From NCBI RefSeq assembly GCF_027595985.1, contig NC_073305.1, positions 168,516,172 through 168,580,171 on the forward strand: 64,000 bases of DNA. The letters are read 5' to 3'. Made by a program: the position numbers and the translations under genes. Every line of letters begins with the position of its first letter. The stretch's first letter is position 1. Under the pieces are notes generated by a model. The model saw nothing but the letters and a program-made list of their open reading frames with translations, had not been told where the DNA came from and searched no databases. The DNA is from Sorex araneus. Taxonomy: Eukaryota > Chordata > Mammalia > Eulipotyphla > Soricidae. Shown here piece after piece: positions 25,140 to 35,880 of this stretch.

Positions 25140-26010
25140 GAATGTGGTTCTTTATACTTTCAGAACCCAGTCGCAGCCATACTCATGGTCGGTCTTCACA
25201 GGCTTGGGATAAGCCTCATCAATGAAAGAATACGTTGGAAAACTCAGGTATGTTGGTTTTGTAGCAGGTATCTCGGGGGTCTTATGGAGTCAAAGATGGG
25301 CAACCAACCCTATCCCTCTGTTCTTCCTGGGACTTGGAAGTCACACTCACAAATTGCCTCTGACACCATATAAGCTCACTAACTACCATGATCCAGAGAC
25401 TCACAAATAAATCTCAGAAGATATCAACAAGCTGCAGAGATGCTTCCAGACCCCAGAGTCACCACCCAGTTAAAAATTTAACTACAGCTCTATCACACTA
25501 TTTAATTTTTTAGAATTTGTGGAGCATGACATCTCATACTCTACAGTACTCTACACCACTGATGTACCAGAATTTGCACACCATATTGGATGGGATATAA
25601 AGTAGAAAGCAACCAATCTCGTTTTGAAAAGAAATTATCATACAAGGCTCATGCTGTAACAACATGTTAGTAATCTTTTATATAAGGGCTTAGTGGCTCC
25701 ACAATTAAGAGATAGTGAGATACAACAATCTTCACACATTTTATTCTAAAGAAACTTTTTTTGACCATTTTTATCAAATTATCATAACAAGCAATACAAA
25801 ACAAATTATTTAGGGCCTTCTATTGTGGCAGTCTTCGGTGGTTGTTGGGAAAATCTGAAATAATGGCAGTGGGAAGTTTAGATTGGTGGTGGAATATTGA
25901 ATATAATATTGAAAATTCAAAATAATGGTGATGAAAAGGTAAGACTGGTGGAATATTGAATATAATAAATTACTCTGAACAACTTTTTTAAATGATTGTC
26001 TCATATTAAG
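25140..26010 (+). repeat. D-type composite retroposon
   Basis: 5' part shares CAGAACCCAGTCGCAGCCAT and following sequence with the GC-rich module of C elements, then ACCATGATCCAGAGACTCAC. The 3' part has ATAACAAGCAATACAAAACA, GGGAAAATCTGAAATAATGG and the end GAACAACTTTTTT. Confidence 0.7.
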
Positions 26011-26404
26011 ATCACAGAATTTCTTTAAAAAATCATACTATATTTGAATACTAATTTTATATATAAGCAATTGCATTTTCATTTTCATTATTATATTTGC
26101 TATTTTATCAAAAGATTTCATAGTAAATCACATAGCAATATAGATACAAATAGATTTAAAATGCTGTGAAAAATACTGTCTGTGGTTTCCTTACATGTTA
26201 AAAAATATTCCTGGGTGCCTAGAATATTTCCTTACAACTATAACTTTGGTGTTACAGATTACTAAAATGGAAGTTATTTATGTTAGACTTCTTAAGTAGT
26301 TACGAAATTAATCTCAAGGACAATTTATACAACTCAGTGCATTTATTATCTGCTTGTCTTACCAGTAATTATCTTCATTTGATATCATGTCAAATCTTTA
26401 TCCA
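26011..26404. other. AT-rich DNA, nothing recognised
   Basis: No supported feature. Confidence 0.55.
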
Positions 26405-26495
26405 TAGGGCTGGAGAGATAGCTCAAAATGCCTTAGCACCAAACCAGAAGTAGCCCCTGACACTTCTAAGTATTGCCCAATAACACTTACAAATT
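26405..26495 (+). repeat. A-type SINE, internally deleted
   Basis: GGGCTGGAGAGATAGCTCAA head joined directly to AGTAGCCCCTGACACTTCTA. The B box region is missing. Confidence 0.65.
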
Positions 26496-26984
26496 TTTTA
26501 TCTATGTCTGCTACATTAGGAAAATATATATAACCAAACAAGTGCTGAGTTTAAATATTTTTCTTAAGTATTATTCAGCCTGAGGTAGGACAATATGTAT
26601 TTGTATTAAATTTAAGGGAATCATAAAGCCAATAAATACATGAAGAGATAAGACAAAAAGGTGAAAAAGAACCTTCTTGCTCCCAATTCAGCTAGATCAA
26701 GAGGAAGGTCATAGATAAGTATCCCCCTTAGTTAAGTAACGATTCCCCTGATTAAAGCCTGTTACTTAGCAACTTCCTAGCAAAGATCCTATTTGCACAA
26801 ACAGCCCAAGTAAGCTAAGTCAACTGTGAAAAGATCCCTCTAAAGTCATATTCCTAAAGCAACCGGAACACTCCATTTTGGAGATGCCTGCATTTTCTCT
26901 TTGGGCTTACCATTTTATTTTGTGATAATCTCCCTCCTGAAGAAATCTGTACTTTCTTTTGGCTTTTCTTTTCTTTGTTTCTTT
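26496..26984. other. Intergenic DNA, nothing recognised
   Basis: No supported feature. Confidence 0.55.
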
Positions 26985-27172
26985 TTTGAAAGGCAAGGAG
27001 AGGATGGGATGGGCCAGGGGTTTGGACCAACATGGAGCTCAGAGCTTCCTTTCGTCTCTGCACTCAGAAATCACTCCTGGTGTGCTCAGGGGACAATATG
27101 GGGAGCCGGAGGTGGAACTCAGGTTGGGCATTTGCAAAGTAAATGTTCTACCCATTGTGAAACTGGGCCCAA
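26985..27172 (-). repeat. A-type SINE, old
   Basis: CTGCACTCAGAAATCACTCC, TGTGCTCAGGGGACAATATG and the head end AACTGGGCCC. The segment following it (27181-27223) recurs at 36298-36337. Confidence 0.8.
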
Positions 27173-27751
27173 ATCCAGTATTTTCTTGAACTTGCATCTT
27201 CTTTCTTAATACAACTCTTTTCATTATGGGGTTGGGGTCTCCTGACCAACTTTTTCTAGTATGAAAGACAGTGGATCTCTTTCTGGAGAACATATTAGGT
27301 CTGACTTATTTTTCTGCAAAGTGCAGAATCTTGCTTCAGTCCAATAACCACGGCTCCTTGATAGTCCAAAGTCAGTGACAGATCAGATTCTAAGTGCAGT
27401 TTAGCAGCTGCCTTAGTGAGGCTAGCAGGACCAACATGTCTACTGTGTGCAAAAGCTCATGTACACTTTGACAGTCTAATCTCCTCAGACACTCACCTGA
27501 CCCATACCATTGTACAAAAGACATGACGTGATAACTCTGTCTTGCAGCTAACCTTCTCCAGCCCTGTAGCTGACCTGTTACTCTCCCTCCACTCCATAGA
27601 TAACACTGTTTGAAATAATCAATTTCTAGGTTAGAAATTCAAAATCATTGATGCTTTTCCCACAGGAATTTACAGGAGACTAACCAACTCATCATAACTC
27701 ACAGAGCATTGCTGCTAAGTATTGATTATTTAGCAAAAGTTCTGTATGTAG
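27173..27751. other. Intergenic DNA, nothing recognised apart from a shared 40-mer
   Basis: Moderate GC and no open frame of note. I looked here for exons of an upstream neighbour (GJE1) and found none. Confidence 0.5.
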
Positions 27752-27915
27752 TGAGTTCCTGAGAGACAATACAGTGTGTAAGTCACTTACGTTGCATGCT
27801 GCAGACCCAGGTTAGGTGCTCCGAACTCTATCTGGTCCCCTGAGCACTGCCAGGAGTGATCCTGCAGAGCAGAGCCAGGATTAAGCCCTGAGCACTATCA
27901 GATGTGAGCCAACTT
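27752..27915 (+). repeat. A-type SINE
   Basis: GGTCCCCTGAGCACTGCCAG and CAGAGCCAGGATTAAGCCCT are near consensus; the head is diverged. Confidence 0.85.
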
Positions 27916-28374
27916 CCCCTTCCAATCCAATGGTGGGTGGCCCAGTGCATGCAGTGCTGACTCCTTCACACAAACCAGGTCCTCCAGATTATTGAGATGT
28001 CTCTCAAACCCCTGTATTTCTTTTTGAAAAGAACTTTCTAGCTAGCCCATTGAATATAGCAACAATTCTCAGTTCTGTGTCTATCTTAGGTATTTTTCAT
28101 TTTCTTTCCCAGAGTTGTTTTCCACAGAAAGATGTTTGAAGAGAGTACACCTTTCAGGGTTAGCAAAGCTCCTTTGCAGATCTTTGAAAGTTTCTTGATT
28201 TGCAGCTCTCTTTGCTAAGGTAGTCTGTGAAATATGGCCTTCTTGGCCTCCTAAACTCATCTTCTCCACTGAGAGGCAGAAGTTTGGTATTTCTAAGACA
28301 CCAAAGGAACTTGACTACTTAACCATTTCTTTTATGTAGATAGTGCATAGTCTGCTTATTTGGGAGCAGAGAAT

Positions 28375-28475
28375 GGTTGGACCACAACCAGCGGCACTCA
28401 GGGGCTATTATTATCCCTATGCTCAGTCAGGGACCCCTGGTGGTGCCCAGGGAGACATATGTGATGCTAAGGATA
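28375..28475 (-). repeat. Degenerate A-type SINE fragment
   Basis: CACTCAGGGGCTATTATTAT and CCTGGTGGTGCCCAGGGAGA fit the minus-strand A body. Confidence 0.55.
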
Positions 28476-28574
28476 TATTTTATTTTAAAGAGGCAGATCT
28501 GGTAAGAGAGTTGATTTGGATAATTATTTCTTGATGAACTTTCTGTTCTGTCATTTTATTTTGTTATTAACCAT

Positions 28575-29580
28575 AACCCCAGCGTGGTGTAATCCTATTA
28601 AAACAGCCAACATCCAGAGACTATAAAACCAAGTTCCCAGAAGAGAGCGATGCAAAGTCTCTTGCCCCTGCACCTGGCTGACTTCACCGGGGCCCCTTAG
28701 AGGGGGCGGGTTGAGTTTCCCTCCCCGCCCCAAGCAGAACCCTGGCAGCTGAAGACCTCCAGAACCCAGGCACAGCCATGCTCAAGGCCCCTCTCCACAG
28801 GTTCGGATGAACCTCACGCATGAAGGAACCAGCAGAGGAACCCAAGTGTGCGGGACCCGGTGCTGAGATCTCCAAGCCTGTTTGGATAGGGACTGGGCCT
28901 CTTCCACCCAGATCCCTCATTTTCAGTAGCTAGGTGGTCACTCCTGAAAACTGCCCATGGGGCCGTGTAATCCCATCAATGGCTAACATCCAGAGACTAT
29001 AAAACCAAGCTCCACCGCTCAGTGTCTGTGTTACAAGCCATAATGCCCAAAAGTAGAGAGAGAGTATGGGGAATATTTTCTCCATGGAGGCAGGGGAAGG
29101 GTGGGAAAGGGGAGTATACCGGGATGTTGGTGGTGGGGAATGTGCACTGATGGAGGGAATGGGTGTTTGATCATTGTGTGATTGTAACCCAAACATGAAA
29201 GCTTGTAAATATCTCACAGTGGTTCAACAAAGTTAAAAATAAAATAAAATAAAAACATAAAACAAGCTCCCAGAAGCATGACCGCAAGATATCTTATAGC
29301 CTAGTTCTCCCTCTCAGCGAATCTGACATGCTACTGAGAGTTTCCTGTCCACATGGAAGAGCCAGGCAAGCTCCCGGTGGAGTATTCATATGCCAAAAAC
29401 AGTAACAATGAAAGGTCTCATTCCCCTGACCCTGAAAGAGCCTCCAATGAAGCATCGTTGGGAAGGACAAGAAAAGAGAGGCTTCTAAAATCTCAGGGCT
29501 AAGACAATGGAGACATTACTGAGACCGCTCGAGAAAATCAATGATCAAAGGGATGATGATGATGATGACGACGATGATTA
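28575..29580 (+). repeat. C-type composite retroposon split by a nested insertion
   Basis: Left part 28575-28998 contains ACATCCAGAGACTATAAAAC, a GC-rich module (CCCCGCCCCAAGCAGAACCC, ACGCATGAAGGAACC) and GGTGGTCACTCCTGAAAACT. A second unit starts at about 28965 with the same CATCCAGAGACTATAAAACC phrase. The right part 29265-29580 carries CCAAAAACAGTAACAATG, CTGACCCTGAAAGAGCCTCC, GACCGCTCGAGAAAATCAAT and a (GAT/GAC)n end. Confidence 0.88.
29014..29256 (+). repeat. L1-like/D-type 3' end inserted into the C element
   Basis: G-rich segment, then GGGAATGTGCACTGATGGAG, TGATCATTGTGTGATTGTAA, CTCACAGTGGTTCAACAAAG and an (AAAAT)n tail. It is flanked by ATAAAACCAAGCTCC (28999-29013) and ATAAAACAAGCTCC (29257-29270). 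Confidence 0.88.
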
Positions 29581-29637
29581 ACCATAGATATACCACAGTC
29601 ATGCATAAATGCATCTGCATATATGTATATATGTAAA

Positions 29638-30704
29638 TGTTGGATATCATTGGTTTGTCCTGCTCCCCTTGCCACAAGGAGCTTAGGTTTATCAGTCACG
29701 CCCATTAAAGTGCTCCCGAGTCACTCCCATTCCTTTGTTTATCTGTAACCATTTCTACCAGTTTATCTGCTCTTCCTCTAATCAAGCACTGTTAATTTGT
29801 AAGGTCAGACCTTGCTAGCACAGTGTAAATTAATATTGTCTTTAAGTTAATATTGTCTTTCTCCTCTTATGTCTTTTGAATAGTTTACCTTAAAACAATA
29901 TCCTTTTTGTATGGACAAAGAAAGACATTTATTAATTTGTTTTGGTAACATGGGATTTAATTGGCTTCAAATATTATTCATTCCCGAGCATCTGCTTTCT
30001 TGACTTAAGCCTCAGCTGGCCTTACTTCCTAGCACCCTCAAAAGCAGGGTCCCAATGGGGGACGGGACGGACCCAGGGCAAGTGGTGAGTTGTGTGCTAC
30101 CCTGGCATCGAGATGGGCCTGGCCAAAGCGCCTAATGCTTAACTATATGTTAAAAGCTTGGTCATAGGCTTGTCATGTCATGATCCAAAAGCAACGACGA
30201 GACTAGGGCCCTGCTAGGGCTAGGAAAGACTAATCTGGCCTGAGCGCTGTAGTCTAAGATCGAGGTGACCCCCGGAGAGCAATTCTATAAGCTTAATGCA
30301 TCTCTTGCTATGTCCTTACAAAATGATTTATAAGAGAGGAGAAACACACCCATGGAATTCCGCTCTTGGGCAGATGTCCCGCTGAGAGAGATTCTGTCCT
30401 AGCGAAAGCATCCCCGAAGGGATAGAACTTTACCCCCTATGGATTGTGACCACACCTATGCATAAGCCCCAGCCTGCCACATCCGGAGCAGATGTGGGGG
30501 ATTTTAAGGTAGCTGTATGAGGGGGCAGGGGGCTAGTTCCAAGAGGAGCAGAGAGAGAGAATGAAGTAGGATGGGGGAGGAAGAAGCAGGAGGAGAATCA
30601 GAGGAGAATGGAGATGAGATTGGAATAAACTGTGTGTGAAACCAACCATCTTGGCTCTGTTCCTTCCTTCGCCTGCCTCACCACCCCTATTGTGTTTTTA
30701 CACA
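29638..30704 (+). mobile_element. Solo LTR of a class II-like endogenous retrovirus
   Basis: A 1067-bp segment bounded by TGT...ACA and flanked on both sides by the identical hexamer TGTAAA (29632-29637 and 30705-30710). A poly(A) signal AATAAA lies at 30624-30629, about 75 bp from the 3' end, in the usual R-region position. No gag, pol or env remains, so this is a recombined solo LTR. A 6-bp duplication is typical of betaretrovirus-like (ERVK-type) elements. Orientation comes from the poly(A) signal. The family is not identified. Confidence 0.8.
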
Positions 30705-30999
30705 TGTAAATATACTCATGAATATGCTAAATACACAAATACATATATTCCTGGATAACTAATTGCCATAAACCATTGAAAACAAACCCTTAGATTTTAA
30801 CAACAGAACTGAATTTACCAGAAGAGAGAGGGGGAAGATAGATGAGAAGTGATGTAGGATAGCAGTGGAGAGATAGTAGCACGTTGGTAGTGGGTGTGGG
30901 CTATGACATTGAATATCTAAAGCATAAATCTTTACATATGAACTACTTATGAATTCCACCAGTAAATATTGCATTTATACAATACAAATTCTACTTCAC
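30705..30999 (+). repeat. D/L1-like 3' UTR fragment, tentative
   Basis: Purine-rich stretch AGAGAGAGGGGGAAGATAGA followed by TTGGTAGTGGGTGTGGGCTA at about 30820-30900 resembles the G-rich part of D elements. Confidence 0.4.
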
Positions 31000-32585
31000 A
31001 GAGTGGGGAGAAAGCACTGCAAAGTTTAAATTTAAGAAGAGAACTCCCAGAATGACCACCAATGGGGAGCTGTTTGGCACTATTGCAGCAATGTGGGAAG
31101 ATGCCATCATTGACAACATCGATAAGGAATATAATCGACTGGTTCAGCACCTCCATGACTGCGAGAGGAATGCCAAGAGTGGGAAAGCCACAAACAGACA
31201 CCTGTCTTGGGAAATTCTCGAGCTCATTCTCCAACGTGGTTTGGCACAAGCCTCAGGCAATCACAAGCTAACGTCTGAGCTCGCAAAGCTGTGCAGAGAA
31301 GTGATAAAGGAAGACTTCAAAGAGAGAAGAGCAGCAGGATTGGCCGATGCAGCAGAAGCCAGGAAAAGTATTTGCAATGCTCACCTGTCCTTTGCCAACT
31401 ACAAGACCAAGATGACTGCCCTCCGATGTCTTAATGGATCTATCACATCTTCCAGGAGGGCAACAGAGAGGATTATTCATGACTTCTATTCGGATCTCTT
31501 TGACAGCCATGTCTACCTGCCCACATACCAAATTCCACAGGATGGATATGTCATTCCCAACGTCCTCCCTTCCGAAATTGATATTAGACATGCCATTTCA
31601 TCGGTAAAGACGCTTACAGCACCCGGTCCAGAAGGGTGTGGCAGGGTGATACCATTTCACTGAAACTCTTCAGTGCCACCTTCAAGGATGTCATGAGACA
31701 ACTGGAATGGGAAGGAATGGAAGTGAAGATAGATGGTCAGCAACTACACCACCTCCGCTTCACTGATGATATCATTCTAATAACACCAAACATTAGCCAA
31801 GCGGCACAAATGCTGGCCAATTTTAACTGTGAGTGTGAAAAGGTTGGACTGCAGCTGAATCTCACCAAGACAATGTTCATGGGAAACAAACTAGTCCCTG
31901 ACATTCCATTTGCTCTCAATGGAACGAACATCTCCAAATGCAGCAACTATGTGTACCTGGGTCGAAAACTCAATGTGAGGAATGACTTGGCGCCAGAACA
32001 GTGCAGGAGGAAGAGAGCAGCGTGGAACGCCTTCAAGAGTGTCGAAGAAGTGGTTAAGAGGATGAATAACCTCCGGCTTCGGGCACATCTTTTTGACTCC
32101 ACCATTCTCCCTGCACTACCATATGCCTCAGATTTCTGGGCCCTATGAAAACAGGATGAGAACGCTTTTTGGGTATCCCAAAGAGGAATCGAGAGAGCTC
32201 TGCTTGGAATATCACATTTCACTCAAGTGAGAGACCTCCATTGACGATCAAAAATCAGGGATGCTGTCTCATTTGCCAAGGCCTTGAAAATCAGATAGGC
32301 CAGACACATAATGCTATTTAGATACAATCGCTGGACTAGAGCTGTTACCAACTGGATTCCACAGGACATCAAAAGGCTGCGTGGCCGCCCTTTTGACAAC
32401 CTATGAGATGGTCAGACTTCTTCGTCAAAACCCTGATTGAATGGTTTGAGGCTCTTAGTATTCCTGGAGCAAGAAAATACTATTGGGCTACACTCGCACA
32501 CGACAGGGACAAATGGAGATGTTACTGGCACCCACTCGAGCAAATCGAAGAGCAACAGGATGACAAGTGATACAAGTGATACCTT
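31000..32585 (+). repeat. RTE-clade LINE (RTE1_Sar-like), internally deleted ORF
   Basis: Encodes remnants of an RTE-type endonuclease-reverse transcriptase. One open frame (31052-31663) reads the linker before the RT domain, including ELAKLCREVIKEDFKERRAA and SEIDIRHAISSVKTLTAPGP. About 200 residues of RT fingers and palm expected after APGP are absent. The second frame (31636-32148) resumes at QGDTISLKLFSATF, carries the C-motif core as FTDD (consensus FADD), and continues with YVYLGRKLNVRNDLAPEQ and LPALPYASDFWAL to a stop at 32148. Further C-terminal codons follow out of frame: WATLAHDRDKWRCYW at 32484-32528 and the terminal residues to TGA at 32568-32570. A GTGATACAA-type microsatellite closes the element. 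Not functional. Confidence 0.92.
32511..32570 (+). other. RTE tail module: ORF C-terminus that doubles as the SINE 3' end
   Basis: In frame these 60 nt read KWRCYWHPLEQIEEQQDDK followed by TGA. The same nucleotide string, with few changes, forms the 3' end of every B SINE and, more diverged, of every C element in the window. Confidence 0.88.
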
Positions 32586-32602
32586 AAGAAATAATAAAAC
32601 AG

Positions 32603-32795
32603 ATGGGTCCAGAACAATAGTACATCAAGGAAGGCGTTTACCTTACAGGAGAAGCTGACTCAGGTGCTATCTCCAGTATCCCATAGGGTCCTTTGAGCAC
32701 TGCCAAGAGTAAATCCTGCGTGCAGAGTCAGGAGTAACCCCTGAGCATCACCAGGTGTGATCCAAAAATTATTTTAATAAAAAAATAAAAAGAAA
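32603..32795 (+). repeat. A-type SINE
   Basis: Follows the RTE element by about 20 bp. Body CTTTGAGCACTGCCAAGAGT, AGTCAGGAGTAACCCCTGAG, A-rich tail from 32764. Confidence 0.88.
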
Positions 32796-33020
32796 ACAAT
32801 TTAAAAGCAAATTAGCTAAGAGGAAATAACATCTAGAGCAAAAAGTATCAAATAGAAAACCCTAACTCAAAGACTAGATCTGTTCTCTCTCCCCTTTTAA
32901 CCCAGAGCTGTCTCCTCTCTGGCTCTGTCCTTCCCTTATCATTCTTGTCCTATTCTTAAAGGTGACATCATATCCTTCAGCAACTAAGTAGAGCTGGATG
33001 GAAGAGAGGTTAAATTTTTT

Positions 33021-33264
33021 CTGTCACTGTCACTGTCATCCCATTGCTCATCGATTTGTTCGAGCAGGCACCAGTAACGTCTCTCATTGTGAGACTTATT
33101 GTTACTGTGTCTGGCATATCCAATACACCATGGGTAGCTTGCCAGGCTCTGCCCTGTGGGCTAGATACTCTCTCGGTAGCTTACTGGGCTCTCCGAGTGG
33201 GTCAGAGGAATCGAACACGGGTTGGCTATATGAAAGGTGAATGCCCTACCGCTATGCTATCGTA
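33021..33264 (-). repeat. B-type SINE (RTE tail)
   Basis: Minus strand. The tail reads CTGTCACTGTCACTGTCATC at the left. The body (GTGTCTGGCATATCCAATAC) and head (CCCTACCGCTATGCTATCG) are clear. Confidence 0.93.
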
Positions 33265-33505
33265 AATCACTCATTACAAAATATCAATAAGAAAATGCCA
33301 CCCTCATAGGTCAATACTCATTTTATTTAACAGCACAGTTTCTTGTTACTTTTTCCCCTCCTATTAGTTATCTTTCTCAAAACGTGCAGGATACTTAGGA
33401 ACATCATAGTATACTCTGGCAGGTGGAGTTCAAATACATTTTCTTGCTTGTTTTATCCTTCTTTCCTGAAATGTATGTAAATGAAAAAGGAATCTTGAGC
33501 AAATC

Positions 33506-34118
33506 TATCATCATCATCATCATCATCATCATCATTCCGTTGATCGTCAATTTTCTCGAGTGGTCTTAGTACCGTCTCCATTCGTCCTAGCCCTGAGATT
33601 TTAGAAGCCTCTCTTTACTCGGCCTTCCCAACGGTGCCTCATGGAGGCTTTTTCAGGGTCAGGGGAATGAGACCCATCATTGTTACTGTTTTTGGCATAT
33701 GAATACACCATGAGGAGCTTGCCAGGCTCTCCCATGTGGGTAGGAAACTCTAGATTCCTGTCAGGTTCTCCGAGAGGGAGAACTAGGCTATAAGATGTCT
33801 TGCAACCGCACTTCCAGGAGCTTGGTCTTATAGTCTCTGGATGTTGGTCATTGGTGGGATTACACAGCACACCGGGGGCAGTTTCTGGGTGTGACCGCCT
33901 AGCCACTGGAAAATGGGGGATATGGATGGAAGAAGCCCAGTCCCAATCCGAGCAGGCTTGGAGATCTCAGCCCCGCGTCATGCACACCTGGGTTTCTCAG
34001 CTGGTTCCTTCATGCATGAGGCTCATCTGAATGTGTGGAGAGGGGCCTTGAGCATGTTTGTGGCTGGGTTCCAGAGGTCCTCGGCCATGGGGGCCCTGCT
34101 TGGGGTGGTGCAAATCTA
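33506..34118 (-). repeat. C-type composite retroposon, long copy with (GAT)n tail
   Basis: The (ATC)n run at 33507-33535 is the 3' end on the minus strand. Then come the RTE-like tail (TTCCGTTGATCGTCAATTTT), the C body, CATATGAATACACCATGAGG, the unit ACTAGGCTATAAGATGTCTT, and the GC-rich module to GGGGCCCTGCTTGGGGTGG at about 34105. Confidence 0.9.
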
Positions 34119-35757
34119 AGCTAAATTTAATCTTAATTCTAACACTAACCCTATTCTAAACCTGACTTTAACTTACGCAATTCCAAGAACTAGGCTAAAA
34201 TTAACTATCACCCTATATTTTGCTTTTATTTTAAACTTTAAAATGCAATTTGATACACAAACCTAATCTCTAACTACTATATAATTGTAACCCCCAATTC
34301 TATTCTTAATCCTAATTCTATCCCAAGATGTGAAGAGTATGATTCAAGCTTGGGTTTAAAACTACCAAATAGTCAAAATTTAACACTTTCACTATACTTA
34401 ACTAGCAGTTTTAACTATTAACACAGAAAATATTAACACCTAACCCTACATTAACTTAACCCTACCTTTAGTGCTAAACCTAAAACTAATCCTAACCCTA
34501 ACCCTATTCTAAACCTAAACCTGGCCTATGCCTAAATCTAATTAGTCTGTTTTACAATCACCCTATATCTTCATTTTTAACTTTAAACACAGTCAAACCT
34601 ACAAAATCCTAGGCCTTAGCCTACCTCTTACCTTATACTGAGCCTATGAGATGTCTAAATCTAGCTTAGCATAAAACTACTAGTTAGGGGGCCGGAGCGA
34701 TAGCACACCGGGTAGGGCGTTTGCCTTGCACTTGGCCAAACTGGGTTCAATCCCCGGCATCCCATATGGTCCTCCAAGCACCGCCAGGAGTAATTCCTGA
34801 GTGCAAAGCCAGGAGTAACCCCTGAGCATCGCTGGGTGTGACCCAAAAAGCAAAAAAAAAAACCAAACTACTAGTTAGCCCAAATGTGACAATCACACTG
34901 TACTTTACACTTTAAACTATAAATATAGAAAAACACTACAACCTAGCCTACAAACAAAGTTGACCCTAGCCCTGATCCTAATTCTAACAGACCTTACACT
35001 AACCTGACCCTAGTCTATGTCTAATTCCATCAATAAATACAGATTTAATAATTTACCTATACTTTGCTTTCATTTTAACATTAAACAGAGTCAAATCTAA
35101 GACCTAACTCTTATACAATCCTAATACTATACCTAACCCTAATCCTAATCCTAACCCTAATCCTATATTAATACTGATCCTAAACTATGTCTAATTCTAT
35201 TAATTAGGATAAATTATACTTTAATTTTTTGCTATAAAAAAGCTATACCTAGCACCTAATTTCTACAGAATCTTAATCCTAACCCTGCCACTAACCCTAA
35301 TTCTATCCATCCAAATTTAACACCTGCCTTATACTTCATAAGCAGTTTTAAGTATGAGCACCAAAAAATATTAATACCTAACCCATACACAAACCTAACC
35401 CTAAGCCTAATTCTAATCCTGACTTTAGTTTATGACTAACTCCATCAATTAGGTTACATTTAACTGTTTCCCTATACTTAGCTTTTATTCTTAACTTTAA
35501 ATACAGCCAAACCTAATACTTGACTCGTACACAATCCTAATCATAACACATGCACAAATTTAAATCTAATTCTAGCCCTAACCTCAATCATAATCTTAAC
35601 CTTTACACACTTACTTTTACATACTATGCTTACCTTTGCATACCACTATACCTTTACATACTATCATAGCTTTACATACGTACTTACCTTACATTCTATC
35701 CTATGCCTAAATCCACCAATTAACCTAAAGTTTACAATTACCTTTACTTGGCTTGTC
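34119..35757 (+). repeat. Degenerate telomere-like (CCCTAA) tract
   Basis: About 1.45 kb (excluding a SINE) dominated by CCTAA/CCCTAA variants such as AACCCTAACCCTATTC (34494-34509) and CTAACCCTAATCCTAATCCT (35133-35152). Longer phrases recur in order: TTAACTTTAAACACAG-type (34230, 34579, 35073, 35489); AGCAGTTTTAA-type (34404, 35340); CTATGTCTAATTCCATCAAT-type (35009, 35191, 35428, 35701). This suggests loose higher-order units of roughly 200-400 bp. The C-rich strand is the + strand. Confidence 0.85.
34688..34864 (+). repeat. A-type SINE inserted in the telomere-like tract
   Basis: Near-consensus SINE with GGGGCCGGAGCGATAGCACA head and an A-tail, between perfect 14-bp duplications AAACTACTAGTTAG (34674-34687 and 34865-34878). 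Confidence 0.97.
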
Positions 35758-35880
35758 TTTTTTTGTTTGTTTTAGGTCACATCTGGTTGTTCTCAGAGTT
35801 TATTTCTGACTCTGAGCTCAGGGTCACTCCTTGATAGGACTCAAGACATCATAATAGGCACCAGGCTCGTACACATACTC
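35758..35880 (-). repeat. A-type SINE, old
   Basis: TTTTAGGTCACATCTGGTTG, TGACTCTGAGCTCAGGGTCA on the minus strand. It ends the telomere-like tract. Confidence 0.7.

Noticed and set aside
33507..33535. (ATC)n and other short direct repeats as a possible CRISPR-like array
   Set aside because: Pure microsatellite with no spacers, and the genome is mammalian. It is the 3' end of a C element.
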